Assembly (NCBI RefSeq): GCF_010731535.1
Contig: NZ_AP022581.1
Location: 868,001-932,000 of the forward strand
Direction of reading: 5' to 3'
DNA length: 64,000 bases
Source: Mycobacterium lacus
GTDB lineage: Bacteria > Actinomycetota > Actinomycetes > Mycobacteriales > Mycobacteriaceae
This document shows, piece by piece, positions 17,844-31,446 of this stretch (positions are counted from its first letter, which is position 1; each line of letters starts with the position of its first letter). The position numbers and the translations under genes are program-made. The notes under the pieces were generated by a model. It had not been told where the DNA came from. It did no database searches and was given only the letters and a program-made list of their open reading frames with translations.

Positions 17844-18530
17844 CTAGTCGCGCACCGCGGCCAGAACGCCGTCGCCCAGCGGCACCAGGGCCGGGGTGAG
17901 CCGTTCGTCCTCGGCAATCAGCCGGGCCGCCTCGCGGACGGCGGTCACCTCGGCGTCGCGCGCCGCGGGATCACCGGCACGCCCGCCCAGCGCGGCCCGG
18001 TGGACAACGATCACCCCGCCGGATCGCAGCAACCGCACGCCCTCGACCACGTATTCCGGCTGGTCGATCGGATCGGCATCGATGAACACCAGGTCGTAGG
18101 ACTCGTCGGCGAGCCGGGTCAGCACCTCTTGGGCCCGCCCGCTGATCAGCCTGGTACGCGACGGCCCGATGCCGGCCTCGGCGAACGCCTGCTTGGCGAG
18201 CCGCAAATACTCGGGCTCGATGTCGATCGTGGTCAAGACGCCGTCGTCGCCCATGCCGGACAACAACCACAGGCCGCTGACACCCGCGCCGGTGCCCACC
18301 TCGGCAACCGCCTTGCCGCCGCTGAGCTTGGCCAGCAGGCTCAGCAGCGCACCGACCGCCGGTGTCACCGCCCCGGACCCGATGTCCACGGCGCGCTCCC
18401 GGGCGCTTGCCAGGACCGCGTCTTCGGACATCGATTCCTCTGCGTGTGCCAGCAGCGCCTCTGCCTGACTGTGGGCCCGACCGCGGGGGCCCTGGCCTGG
18501 GGTGACCGAGCAGTTACCGGTGCCGTCCAT
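17844..18530 (-). CDS. SAM-dependent O-methyltransferase (Rv1220c-like)
   Basis: The 228-residue protein belongs to the class I catechol-type O-methyltransferases: [16 protein letters not shown] is motif I near residue 75, [10 protein letters not shown] follows, and [15 protein letters not shown] near 145 is the metal and substrate region. It probably methylates a hydroxylated aromatic or similar small molecule with SAM. ATG 18530 gives a length close to Rv1220c (about 215 aa). It is divergent from sigE, with a 213-base shared upstream region. Its stop is followed at once by the interrupted terminator. Confidence 0.88.
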   Translation of the reverse strand: MDGTGNCSVTPGQGPRGRAHSQAEALLAHAEESMSEDAVLASARERAVDIGSGAVTPAVGALLSLLAKLSGGKAVAEVGTGAGVSGLWLLSGMGDDGVLTTIDIEPEYLRLAKQAFAEAGIGPSRTRLISGRAQEVLTRLADESYDLVFIDADPIDQPEYVVEGVRLLRSGGVIVVHRAALGGRAGDPAARDAEVTAVREAARLIAEDERLTPALVPLGDGVLAAVRD

Positions 18531-18683
18531 GACCCGCAGCGTATGTCGGATTCGCCGCGGGGGCAGGCAGGCGCGCCCGGTGCCGGCCCCGTGCACAGCC
18601 CGCGACACGCCCGGGACGCGCGGCGCGACGAACGTCACCATGCGCCCGAAACGCCCTGGACAACGCAGGTAACGATATGGTTT

Positions 18684-18708
18684 CTCAGCTAAAGCTCAGT
18701 TTGCTCAT
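18684..18708. promoter_or_regulatory. Candidate MprA-type repeats upstream of sigE
   Basis: CTCAG at 18684-18688, CTCAG at 18695-18699 and CTCAT at 18704-18708 form closely spaced direct repeats 36-60 bases ahead of the sigE start. The response regulator MprA is known to control sigE in M. tuberculosis and to bind loosely conserved CTCAG-like direct repeats. Spacing of the first two is 11 bases, one helical turn. Confidence 0.5.
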
Positions 18709-18743
18709 ATACCGCCCACACGCCGGTACGCGACGGTGTCCGT

Positions 18744-19499
18744 ATGCAAGGCGATTGGCGCGGATCCGGGAATAGAGAGCGGCAACCAAGTGTTGCCCGC
18801 TTTGACGAACTGCCAATCCGTCATGGCAGGGCAAATTCGGAGGATTCGATCATCACCACCTTGAGCCCGACCAGCATGTCTCATCCCCAACAGGTCCGCG
18901 ACGACGAGTGGGTGCAACCGTCTGACGCGTTGCAAGGCACCGCGGTTTTCGACGCGACCGGGGACAAGGCCACCATGCCGTCATGGGACGAATTGGTGCG
19001 TCAGCACGCCGACCGCGTGTACCGGCTGGCTTACCGGCTCTCCGGCAACCGGCACGACGCCGAGGATCTGACCCAGGAGACGTTCATCAGGGTTTTCCGG
19101 TCGGTGCAGAATTACCAGCCCGGAACCTTTGAAGGCTGGTTGCACCGCATCACCACCAACCTGTTCCTCGACATGGTCCGCCGGCGCGCCCGCATCCGCA
19201 TGGAAGCGTTACCCGAGGATTACGACCGGGTGCCTGCCGATGAGCCCAACCCCGAGCAGATTTACCACGACTCGCGGCTTGGGCCCGATCTGCAGGCGGC
19301 CCTGGATTCGCTGCCGCCGGACTTCCGTGCCGCCGTCGTGCTGTGCGATATCGAAGGTCTGTCCTACGAGGAGATTGGCGCCACCCTGGGCGTGAAGCTG
19401 GGTACCGTGCGCAGCCGCATCCACCGTGGACGACAGGCGCTGCGCGACTATCTCGCCAAGCATCCCAAGCTTGGCGCCGTCAGCTCGGCCGCTCGCTAG
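18744..19499 (+). CDS. sigE: ECF RNA polymerase sigma factor SigE
   Basis: The 251-residue ECF sigma factor directs transcription under envelope, detergent, heat and phagosomal stress. Region 2 is [20 protein letters not shown] through [10 protein letters not shown] (residues ~88-125) and region 4 is [20 protein letters not shown] near 210. The first ~70 residues diverge from H37Rv SigE, but from [17 protein letters not shown] onward the match is almost complete. An internal ATG at MSHPQQ (18885) matches the shorter SigE isoforms known in M. tuberculosis, so start usage may be conditional. The anti-sigma gene rseA follows. Confidence 0.95.
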   Translation: MQGDWRGSGNRERQPSVARFDELPIRHGRANSEDSIITTLSPTSMSHPQQVRDDEWVQPSDALQGTAVFDATGDKATMPSWDELVRQHADRVYRLAYRLSGNRHDAEDLTQETFIRVFRSVQNYQPGTFEGWLHRITTNLFLDMVRRRARIRMEALPEDYDRVPADEPNPEQIYHDSRLGPDLQAALDSLPPDFRAAVVLCDIEGLSYEEIGATLGVKLGTVRSRIHRGRQALRDYLAKHPKLGAVSSAAR

Positions 19500-19642
19500 G
19501 GGGAGTGTCAACATCCGCATCGACCGGGGGTAGGGCTGGCTTAGCCGCCCCAGTGATGCTGGGGTTTTACCGGTTTGTGCTGGGTACTAGCACGATGTCG
19601 CGCTACATTCGAGATACGGGTGGCTGCGAAAGGAGCTGGAGG

Positions 19643-20056
19643 ATGGCCGGCCCTGAAAATATGGGACAAGTGTTCCGTCGCGCGTTCTCCTGGCTCCCCG
19701 CACAATTCGCGTCCCAGAGTGATGCGCCAGTGGGCGCGCCGCGGCGGTTCGGTTCCACCGAGCACCTGTCCGTCGAGGCCATCGCGGCCTTCGTCGACGG
19801 TGAGTTGCGGATGAACGCACACTTGCGCGCCGCGCATCACCTTTCGCTGTGTCCCCAATGCGCGGCCGAGGTGGACGACCAGAGTCGAGCGCGCGCCGCG
19901 CTGCGCGACTCCCACCCGATCCGCATCCCCAGCACGTTGCTCGGACTGCTATCCGAGATTCCGCGTCACCGATCTGGGGGTGCGCCCGACGACACCACGT
20001 TGCTCTCCGACCGCCTCGCCGACGACGACGCGCGCAACCAACGTAAGCGGCGGTAG
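19643..20056 (+). CDS. rseA: Anti-sigma factor RseA
   Basis: The 137-residue protein binds SigE and keeps it inactive until it is phosphorylated and degraded, or its redox state changes. The zinc-associated anti-sigma motif HHLSLCPQCAAEV (H-x3-C-x2-C) is at residues ~70-82. GGAGGATG places a strong Shine-Dalgarno sequence on the chosen ATG. The 143-base gap after sigE allows separate expression. The C-terminal tail after SEIPRH is shorter and different from that in H37Rv (154 aa). Confidence 0.94.
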   Translation: MAGPENMGQVFRRAFSWLPAQFASQSDAPVGAPRRFGSTEHLSVEAIAAFVDGELRMNAHLRAAHHLSLCPQCAAEVDDQSRARAALRDSHPIRIPSTLLGLLSEIPRHRSGGAPDDTTLLSDRLADDDARNQRKRR

Positions 20057-20128
20057 CTTGACGCCCGTCCTGCCCGCGTTTGCCGCGTGTGCGCTCATGC
20101 CGACTAACCGGGGAAGTATGGATACTAG

Positions 20129-21694
<1,566 letters not shown>

Positions 21695-21747
21695 TGATCG
21701 CAAGCGCGGCGCAGCCGGGCGCAGCGGGTCATCACCATCCGACCTAG

Positions 21748-22131
21748 ATGTTCGCCAATATCGGCTGGGGGGAGATGCTCGTCCTCGTCGTGGTCGGGCT
21801 GCTGGTGCTCGGCCCGGAGCGGCTCCCGGGTGCCATCCGCTGGTCGGCGCACGCGCTGCGGCAGGCGCGCGACTATCTCACCGGGGTGACCAACCAGCTA
21901 CGCGAGGACATCGGACCGGAGTTCGACGACCTGCGTGAACCGCTCAGCGAGCTACAGAAGTTGCGGGGCATGACGCCGCGCGCGGCGCTGACCAAGCACC
22001 TGCTCGACGGCGATGACTCCATTTTCACCGGGAATTTCGACCAGCGGGTCAACGGAACGCCGGTACCGCCGGCCGAACCGGCCGAGCCACGGCCCAGCGA
22101 CCACACTCCGTTCGACACCGACGCAACGTAG
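21748..22131 (+). CDS. tatB: Twin-arginine translocation protein TatB
   Basis: The 127-residue protein has the TatA/B layout: a short N-terminal membrane helix ([19 protein letters not shown] with the hinge GPERLP), an amphipathic helix and a polar tail. TatB with TatC forms the receptor for folded Tat substrates. It lies 53 bases after htrA, placing protein export beside the envelope stress genes as in H37Rv (Rv1224). The polar C-terminal tail is Pro-rich and differs from H37Rv. Confidence 0.95.
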   Translation: MFANIGWGEMLVLVVVGLLVLGPERLPGAIRWSAHALRQARDYLTGVTNQLREDIGPEFDDLREPLSELQKLRGMTPRAALTKHLLDGDDSIFTGNFDQRVNGTPVPPAEPAEPRPSDHTPFDTDAT

Positions 22132-22140
22132 CCGATCCCA

Positions 22141-22196
22141 CGAGCGTAACCACACTGCGAAATCCGCGCCCCGCAATCGCAGCCACGTTACGCTCG
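22141..22196. terminator. Hairpin terminator between tatB and mrp
   Basis: CGAGCGTAAC (22141-22150) is a perfect reverse complement of GTTACGCTCG (22187-22196), with extra inner pairing of TGCGA with TCGCA. It sits between convergent genes, 9 bases after tatB and 8 bases after mrp on the other strand. It lacks the GCAGACGCAAAAG core, so it belongs to a different hairpin type. Confidence 0.75.
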
Positions 22197-22204
22197 CGAC
22201 GAGA

Positions 22205-23365
22205 CTATTTCGGAGTCGGGTCGAGCCCCAGCGACACCCCCGCCAACCCGCGTCGTCGCGCCGACAGTCCGTCGGCGACCCTGAGCAGCTCCTTGCCCGC
22301 CGCCGAGTCGGGGGCGCTGAGCACGATGGGTACGCCCGAATCACCGGCGGCCACCAGCGCGGGGTCCAGTGGGATCTGGCCCAGCAGCGGCACGTCGGCG
22401 CCGACCGCACGGGACAGCCGCTCGGCCACCTGCTGGCCCCCTCCCTCGCCGAATACCTGCAGCGTGGTGCCGTCCGGCAGGGTAAGCCCCGACATGTTTT
22501 CCACGACGCCGACGATGCGCTGACGGGTCTGCAGCGCGATGCTGCCGGCTCGTTCGGCCACTTCGGCGGCCGCCAGCTGAGGCGTCGTGACGACGAGGAT
22601 TTCCGCGTTCGGGATCAGCTGAGCCACCGAGATGGCGATGTCGCCGGTTCCGGGCGGCAGGTCAAGCAGGAGCACGTCCAGGTCGCCCCAGTAGACGTCC
22701 GCCAGGAACTGCTGCAACGCCCGGTGCAGCATTGGCCCACGCCACACCACCGCCGTATTGCCCTGGGTGAACTGGGCGATCGAGATGACCTTCACCTCGT
22801 GGGCGATGGGGGGCAGGATCATCGACTCAACCTGTGTGGGCCGGTCGGTGGTGCCCATCATCCGGGGGACGGAATGGCCGTGGATGTCGGCGTCCAGCAC
22901 GCCGACCGACAGGCCGCGGGCGGCCATCGCGGTGGCCAGGTTGACGGTGACGGTCGACTTACCCACTCCGCCCTTGCCGGACGCGACCGCATATACCCGG
23001 GTCAGTGAGCTGGGCTGGGCGAATGGGATAACGGGTTCACGGGCCCCTGATTCCGAGCCGCGCAGCTGCTTGCGCAGCTCGGCGCGCTGCTCGTCACTCA
23101 TCACGTCCAGGCCGACCGTCACGGCCCCGGTGCCGGGCACGTCGGCGACCGCTTTGGTGACGCGCTCGCTGATTTCGGACTTCTTCGGGCAGCCGGCGAT
23201 GGTCAGGTAAATCTCGACGTGCGCGGCGCCGTCGGGGCCGACGTCGATGCTCTTGACCATCCCGAGGTCGGTGATGGGGCGCCGCAGTTCAGGGTCGATC
23301 ACCTTGGCCAGCGCGCCGCGGATAGCCGCACCCAGGTCGGCAGCGTCGTCTCGAGTTCCGGACAT
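22205..23365 (-). CDS. mrp: Mrp/NBP35-type P-loop iron-sulfur carrier ATPase
   Basis: The 386-residue protein has an N-terminal MIP18/DUF59 domain (VIDPELRRPITDLGMVKSI near residue 25) and a P-loop domain with the deviant Walker A SGKGGVGKST near residue 135, MRP motifs and DLPPGTGD near 235. Mrp proteins bind and transfer Fe-S clusters. ATG 23365 is preferred over the adjacent in-frame TTG. Length matches Rv1229c. Confidence 0.94.
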   Translation of the reverse strand: MSGTRDDAADLGAAIRGALAKVIDPELRRPITDLGMVKSIDVGPDGAAHVEIYLTIAGCPKKSEISERVTKAVADVPGTGAVTVGLDVMSDEQRAELRKQLRGSESGAREPVIPFAQPSSLTRVYAVASGKGGVGKSTVTVNLATAMAARGLSVGVLDADIHGHSVPRMMGTTDRPTQVESMILPPIAHEVKVISIAQFTQGNTAVVWRGPMLHRALQQFLADVYWGDLDVLLLDLPPGTGDIAISVAQLIPNAEILVVTTPQLAAAEVAERAGSIALQTRQRIVGVVENMSGLTLPDGTTLQVFGEGGGQQVAERLSRAVGADVPLLGQIPLDPALVAAGDSGVPIVLSAPDSAAGKELLRVADGLSARRRGLAGVSLGLDPTPK

Positions 23366-23401
23366 CAACGCCGAGTGTAGGCGGCTGGGATGGCCGGCGG
23401 A

Positions 23402-24691
23402 TCAGCTGACCGGAATGAGTGCCGGCTCTCCCGGCGCCGGAGGAGTGGGCGTCGGCGGCTGCGGCGGCCCGGTCGGTGGCATCGGTGGCATCGGCGGCCC
23501 GGCGGGCGGGGCCAGCGGATCCGGGGGTGGCGGGGCGGCCGGGATCGGGCCGACCCCAGGTGCAGGCGCGTCGGGCAGGTTCTGCGAGGTTATGCAGATC
23601 AGCGTGCAGCCAGGTTGCGGCGCCAGTGGCGCAGGGGCGGGCGGTTGCTGCAGCCACGGCCACATCGGAGGCATCGGATATTGAGGGAGTGACCGGGGTG
23701 GGCCGAAGTCGATCAGCGGCATGTGTTGTCCCAGCGGGTCGTTGACGCCGAGGCCGTTTTGGTTCAGCGGCAAATCAGGCCCGAGTCCCTCCGGATGCTC
23801 GAGGTGGGCGTCGCCGATCGGTGGGGGCGGTCCGGTGATCGGTGGCAGGTCGACCGGGACCACGCCCGTGGCGTACGCCGCAGCCCAGCCCAGCACGTTC
23901 TGCGCATAAGGCATCGAGTTGTTGTAGCGCAAGATCGCCGCCATGACCTGCGCCGGATCCCGCAGGTTGAACCCACCGCTGCAGAGGTAGCGGGCGGCGG
24001 CCAGCGTGGAGTCGAACAGGTTCTGTGGGTCGGGCACGCCGTCGCCGTCGCCGTCGGAGGCGTACCGCGCCCAGGTACCGGGGAGAAACTGCATGGGGCC
24101 CATCGCGCGGGCGTAGGTTACGCGATTGCCGACTTTGCTCTGGATAATGATCTCGTTGCCGGGCAGTGTGCCATCCAGCGCGGGGCCGTAGATCGGGCTG
24201 ACCGCCGTCCCGTGCGCGTCGACGGCGCCGCCGTTTGCGTGCATCGACTCGATCCGCCCGATTCCGGCCAGCAAGTTCCAGCTGATGCCGCAGGCCGGGG
24301 CGGCGATTGTCATCTTCTGTTCGGCGTTGCGGTAGGCGGATAACGCCATGAGCGGAATGCCAAGCGCGCCAGGCGAGTTCACGATCATTGGCGGTGGGGG
24401 CGCCGACCTGCTGGCCGCGGCGACATGGAAACCGGTCGGCGGACGCTGGACAGCGATGACCGTCGGGCCGGATAGGTCTGGGCCGGAGGGCTCGACGGCG
24501 GCCACCGGGGTGATGACGGTGCGCACCGTCGGGTTCTTGCGTGGGTGCGGGGGAGCCGCCCCGCCGACCGCTCCGGCGAATACCAAGGGGGTGATCACGG
24601 CCATGCCGAGCACCGGCCGTGTCAGGCTTTGTGCCCGCCGCCGCACTGTCGCGACGGCCGGGCGTGCTGCCCAGCGTCCCCCTATGCGCAC
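23402..24691 (-). CDS. Secreted lytic transglycosylase-like protein (Rv1230c-like)
   Basis: This 429-residue protein starts with GTG. It has an N-terminal membrane/signal segment (GMAVITPLVFAGAVGGAAP), a catalytic region resembling MltB/SLT-type lytic transglycosylases (ISWNLLAGIGRIESMHANGG with the likely catalytic Glu, then MGPMQFLPGTWARY and AAARYLCSGG, residues ~150-275) and a long Pro-rich tail. Such enzymes cleave the glycan strands of peptidoglycan. The N-terminal Arg-rich stretch suggests a cytosolic tail before the signal anchor. It follows mrp on the same strand with a 36-base gap. Confidence 0.85.
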   Translation of the reverse strand: MRIGGRWAARPAVATVRRRAQSLTRPVLGMAVITPLVFAGAVGGAAPPHPRKNPTVRTVITPVAAVEPSGPDLSGPTVIAVQRPPTGFHVAAASRSAPPPPMIVNSPGALGIPLMALSAYRNAEQKMTIAAPACGISWNLLAGIGRIESMHANGGAVDAHGTAVSPIYGPALDGTLPGNEIIIQSKVGNRVTYARAMGPMQFLPGTWARYASDGDGDGVPDPQNLFDSTLAAARYLCSGGFNLRDPAQVMAAILRYNNSMPYAQNVLGWAAAYATGVVPVDLPPITGPPPPIGDAHLEHPEGLGPDLPLNQNGLGVNDPLGQHMPLIDFGPPRSLPQYPMPPMWPWLQQPPAPAPLAPQPGCTLICITSQNLPDAPAPGVGPIPAAPPPPDPLAPPAGPPMPPMPPTGPPQPPTPTPPAPGEPALIPVS

Positions 24692-24814
24692 GCGACCGTC
24701 CTCAGTTGTGAGCCGTCGGGAAACTTACCTTACCGTCACCATTTCTTAGCTTCATGAACTTGATCACCATACATAACTCGCGTAACGCGAGTAGCGCAAT
24801 GGCGGACTTGATTG

Positions 24815-25357
24815 TCAGCGGGATTTCTCTGCGCGGCGCTCGGCGTTGTCGGATAACGGGGTGGGCCCGGTGTCCGGTCTTGCGGGCTGCATACCATCGA
24901 GCAGGGTGCGCAGGCCTTCCAATTCATGACGCAGGTAATCACGCGTCGGGACCTCGCCGACGGCCAGCCGCAGCGCGGCCAGCTCGCGGGCCAGATACTC
25001 GGTGTCCGCCTTGGTCTGTGCGGCGCGTCGCCGATCCTCTTCGATCAGGACGCGGTCCCGGTTTTCTTGCCTGTTCTGGGCGAGCAGAATCAGCGGCGCG
25101 GCGTATGAGGCCTGTGTGGAGAAGGCGAGATTCAGCAGAATGAAGGGGTACGGGTCCCAGCGCAGGCTGACCGCGAACAGGTTCAGCGCGATCCACGTCG
25201 CCACGAAAAGGGTCTGTGCCAGCAAGTAGCGGCCGGTACCGAAGAACCGTGCGATGGACTCAGTCGTCCTCCCGACGGCCTCGGGGTCGAGCCGCGGCCC
25301 GAGGGCGCGCGATGTTCGCGGGGTGTGCAGCCGTCGTGGCGTGAAGGTCTTGCTCAC
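24815..25357 (-). CDS. DUF1003 membrane protein (Rv1231c-like)
   Basis: The 180-residue protein has the DUF1003 core: two membrane helices (LLAQTLFVATWIALNLFAV and PYPFILLNLAFSTQASYAAP) followed by the conserved LILLAQNRQENRDR and a charged coiled-coil tail. Function is unknown in this family. The start overlaps the end of the upstream CBS/MgtE-N gene by four bases, so the two are co-translated. Confidence 0.85.
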   Translation of the reverse strand: MSKTFTPRRLHTPRTSRALGPRLDPEAVGRTTESIARFFGTGRYLLAQTLFVATWIALNLFAVSLRWDPYPFILLNLAFSTQASYAAPLILLAQNRQENRDRVLIEEDRRRAAQTKADTEYLARELAALRLAVGEVPTRDYLRHELEGLRTLLDGMQPARPDTGPTPLSDNAERRAEKSR

Positions 25358-26652
25358 AGCGATCCTCCGAGTCGGCCGGCGGCGTCGAGCTCCTGCACAT
25401 CCACACGCCAGTCATGCGGCAGTAGATGATCGAGCAGATCGTCCACCGTCACCGCTCCCAACAGGTGGTTTTGGTCGTCGACCACCGGCCCGCACACCAG
25501 GTTGTAGGCGGCGAAATAGCGGGTCACCGCGCCTAGCGGGGTCTCCGGCGTCAAGGTGAGCAGGTCGGTGTCGACGATTCCGCCGACCAGCTCGGCGGGC
25601 GCTTCGCGGAGCAGCCGCTGCAACGGCACGCAGCCCAGGTAGCGCCCAGTGGGGGTGGCCGTCGGCGGGCGCGCCACGAAAGCCATAGACGAGAGGGCGG
25701 GGGTGAGGTCCGGATCGCGGACCCGGGCCAGCGCCTCGGCGACCGAGGTGTCGGGGGTCAACACCACCGGATTGGAGGTCATCAGGCCGCCCGCGGTGTC
25801 GGGGGAGTGCTTCAGCAGCCGACGCACCGGGTCGGACTCGTCGGGGTCCATTCGGGTCAGCAGCATTTCGGCGTCGGTCGGACTGAGCACGCCGAGCAGG
25901 TCGGCGGCGTCGTCGGGATCCATCTTCTCGAGCACGGCGGCCGCGCGGTCGGTGCCAAGTTGCGACAACACTTCGGCCTGATCCAGCTCCGGCAGCTCCT
26001 GCAAGATGTCGGCCAGCCGTTCGTTGCCGAGCGCATTGAACACCTCGTAGCGGCGTTTGGTCGGGAGTCCGCGGATGGCGTCGGCCACGTCGACCGCTTT
26101 TCGCCCCTCGAACTGGTCCAGCAGCTGGGCTACCGCCTGACCCGGCATCGCTAAGGCCGACGGCGTCAACCCGTGCACGTTCTGCCAGTCCACGACGTGC
26201 ACGGGGCCGCGACGTCCCAGCCGTCGCTGGCCGCGGACGGCAACCCTGGACACCACCCAGTCGCGTGTTCGGGTTTGCTCGATCCCCAGGTCGGTGATCA
26301 CCACGTCAGCCTTCGCCAGCTCCGGCAGCGCGGGATCGGTGACATTCACCGGGGTATCGAGCACTTGGCCTATCGCCAGCACCTCGCCCGGCCGTTGCTC
26401 GAAGCGGCGCAATGACACGTTGCCGGTGTTGAGTGTCACCGCGTCGGGCTCGATGGCGGCGACGCGCAGAATCGGAATGAAGATCTTGCGGCGGGTCGCC
26501 AAATCGACGACCAGACCCAGGACACGCGGCTGCTGGCGGACAATGCTGATGCCGATCACGACATCGCGGACCCGCCCGAAGGATTCGCCGAGTGGACCCA
26601 GCACCATCATCCGCGCCAGCCGTGCTACGTAGACCCTATTGACCGATCCCAT
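25354..26652 (-). CDS. PRC-barrel / MgtE-N / CBS domain protein (Rv1232c-like)
   Basis: The 432-residue soluble protein has an N-terminal PRC-barrel-like part (GPLGESFGRVRDVVIG), an MgtE intracellular N-domain (ADAIRGLPTKRRYEVFNALG through repeated ADLLGVLSPTDAEMLL segments, ~residues 190-280) and two CBS domains (from TSNPVVLTPDTSVAEALARV). The membrane pore of true MgtE transporters is missing, so it is probably a Mg2+ or nucleotide sensor. It overlaps the DUF1003 gene and both may act in magnesium or membrane homeostasis; corA lies 8 kb away. Confidence 0.85.
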   Translation of the reverse strand: MGSVNRVYVARLARMMVLGPLGESFGRVRDVVIGISIVRQQPRVLGLVVDLATRRKIFIPILRVAAIEPDAVTLNTGNVSLRRFEQRPGEVLAIGQVLDTPVNVTDPALPELAKADVVITDLGIEQTRTRDWVVSRVAVRGQRRLGRRGPVHVVDWQNVHGLTPSALAMPGQAVAQLLDQFEGRKAVDVADAIRGLPTKRRYEVFNALGNERLADILQELPELDQAEVLSQLGTDRAAAVLEKMDPDDAADLLGVLSPTDAEMLLTRMDPDESDPVRRLLKHSPDTAGGLMTSNPVVLTPDTSVAEALARVRDPDLTPALSSMAFVARPPTATPTGRYLGCVPLQRLLREAPAELVGGIVDTDLLTLTPETPLGAVTRYFAAYNLVCGPVVDDQNHLLGAVTVDDLLDHLLPHDWRVDVQELDAAGRLGGSL

Positions 26653-26695
26653 GCTTGAGAGCGTAGGCAGCCGCCTGCGGGATGGCAGCTTGCCG

Positions 26696-27313
26696 CTAAT
26701 GCAAATGAATGCTGAAGATCCCGATGATCGAATAGACCAGTAGGGTCGCGACCCCGATCACGATGCCGGCGACCGCCAGACCGTAGCCCTCTTCGCGGGT
26801 CCGCTTGATCTCGTTGATCGCCATCACGCCCAGCACGATGGCGACGAGCGAGCCGATGCAGCAGAACACGCCGACGAACGCGGAGATCAGCGAGACGATC
26901 GCCATGGTGTTCATTCCGGGCTGCGCCGTTCCGTAGCCCAGGTAATCCGGAGGCGGGTAGTAGGCGCCGGAATGCGAACCTGGGTAGGAAGGTGGTGCCC
27001 CAAATCCGCCCGGAGGAGCGCCGTACGCCTGCGGCATGGGCGGATACGGCGGGTTGCCGTAGCCCGCCGGCTGCGGGTATCCGGGCGGTGCGTATCCGGT
27101 GGGCGTGATCGGCGGTGGATAGTCGGCCGGATAGGCAGGCGGATAACCGGGTGGCGGGTAGGCGGGCGGCGGGTAGTCGGGTACCGGCGAAGATGCCGGC
27201 GGCTGCCAGGGAGCCTGCCATACAGGCTGGTCAGAGTCCCGCTCACCAGCTAGAGGAGGGGGAGCCCCATCGTCGTGGCTACCTTCGTCGGAGGAGCCGC
27301 GCGGAGCCGTCAT
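26696..27313 (-). CDS. Pro/Tyr-rich DUF4190 membrane protein (Rv1233c-like)
   Basis: The 205-residue protein has a disordered N-terminal half full of PPPGYPP-type repeats and a C-terminal DUF4190 domain with two membrane helices (MAIVSLISAFVGVFCCIGSL and a second near the end). Proteins of this kind often cluster at the septum or pole, but no role is proven. ATG 27313 is the start homologous to H37Rv; the frame stays open to 27556 through the VNTR, which could mislead automated annotation. Confidence 0.85.
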   Translation of the reverse strand: MTAPRGSSDEGSHDDGAPPPLAGERDSDQPVWQAPWQPPASSPVPDYPPPAYPPPGYPPAYPADYPPPITPTGYAPPGYPQPAGYGNPPYPPMPQAYGAPPGGFGAPPSYPGSHSGAYYPPPDYLGYGTAQPGMNTMAIVSLISAFVGVFCCIGSLVAIVLGVMAINEIKRTREEGYGLAVAGIVIGVATLLVYSIIGIFSIHLH

Positions 27314-27325
27314 GCGATCAACATA

Positions 27326-27590
27326 GCCTGGCGACGATGCACGCCCCGTAGGGGCGTGAGAAGGAGCCGGGCAATCCAACTTGAGCCTGGCGACGATGCA
27401 CGCCCCGTAGGGGCGTGAGAAGGAGCCGGGCAATCCAACTTGAGCCTGGCGACGATGCACGCCCCGTAGGGGCGTGAGAAGGAGCCGGGCAATCCAACTT
27501 GAGCCTGGCGACGATGCACGCCCCGTAGGGGCGTGAGAAGGAGCCGGGCAATCCAACTTGAGCCTGGCGACGATGCACGCCCCGTAGGGG
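27326..27590. repeat. 59-bp perfect tandem repeat (VNTR), four copies plus a partial fifth
   Basis: Units start at 27326, 27385, 27444, 27503 and 27562. The four complete units look identical base for base; the fifth stops at 27590. Each holds GGCGACGATGC, the perfect hairpin CACGCCCC-GTA-GGGGCGTG, then AAGGAGCCGGGCAATCC. Because 59 is not a multiple of 3 and no minus-strand frame is closed, spurious ORFs with a 59-residue period appear. It lies in the divergent region between the Rv1233c-like and Rv1234-like genes. Confidence 0.97.
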
Positions 27591-27723
27591 ATTCATCGGA
27601 TTCATCGACGTCGCGACGCCAAGGCCACCTACAGGTTGCCCGGTTAGTGTGGCGGACGTGCTGGATATGACCGGACATGACTGGACATGAAACGATGGTC
27701 AAGGCAGAGGAGAATAAGGACCG

Positions 27724-30587
<2,864 letters not shown>

Positions 30588-30598
<11 letters not shown>

Positions 30599-31442
30599 CG
30601 GGTTGAGCACCGAGCCATTGGGTGCGCGGCGCGCCGCGTTCTGGGCCGTCATCGACACCTTGGTCGTGGCGTATGCGCTGCTTCCGGTGTTGTGGATCTT
30701 GAGCCTGTCACTCAAGCCAACGTCAACTGTCAAGGACGGCAAGCTGATTCCGTCATCGGTGACGTTGGACAACTATCGCGGCATCTTCCGGGGCGAGTTC
30801 TTCACCTCGGCGCTGATCAACTCCATCGGAATCGGGTTGATCACCACGGTGATCGCGGTGACGCTCGGCGCGATGGCGGCCTACGCGGTTGCCCGGCTGG
30901 ACTTTCCGGGCAAGCGGCCGCTGATCGGTGTCACCTTGCTGATCACGATGTTCCCCGCGATATCACTGGTCACACCGTTGTTCAACATCGAACGTGCCGT
31001 CGGCCTCTTCAACACCTGGCCGGGGTTGATCCTGCCGTACATCACGTTCGCGTTGCCGCTGGCCATCTACACGTTGTCGGCGTTCTTCCGGGAGATCCCG
31101 TGGGATCTGGAAAAAGCCGCGAAGATGGATGGCGCCACACCCGCTCAGGCCTTCCGCAAAGTGATTGTGCCGCTGGCGGCTCCGGGGCTGGTGACCGCCG
31201 CGATCCTGGTGTTCATCTTCGCCTGGAACGACCTGCTGCTGGCGTTGTCGCTTACCGCTACCAAGGTGGCGATCACCGCGCCGGTGGCCATCGTCAACTT
31301 CACCGGCAGTTCGCAATTCGAGGAGCCAACCGGATCGATCGCGGCCGGCGCGATCGTGATCACGGTCCCGATCATCGTCTTTGTTCTCATCTTCCAACGT
31401 CGGATTGTCGCCGGGTTGACCTCTGGCGCTGTGAAGGGATAG
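30588..31442 (+). CDS. sugB: Trehalose ABC importer permease SugB
   Basis: This 284-residue MalG-type permease has six membrane helices and the EAA loop [20 protein letters not shown] near residue 178. It pairs with SugA to form the trehalose channel. ATG 30588 lies inside the end of sugA, and sugC follows after 4 bases. Slightly longer than remembered SugB (274 aa) because of the N-terminus. Confidence 0.95.
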
Positions 31443-31446
31443 CACG

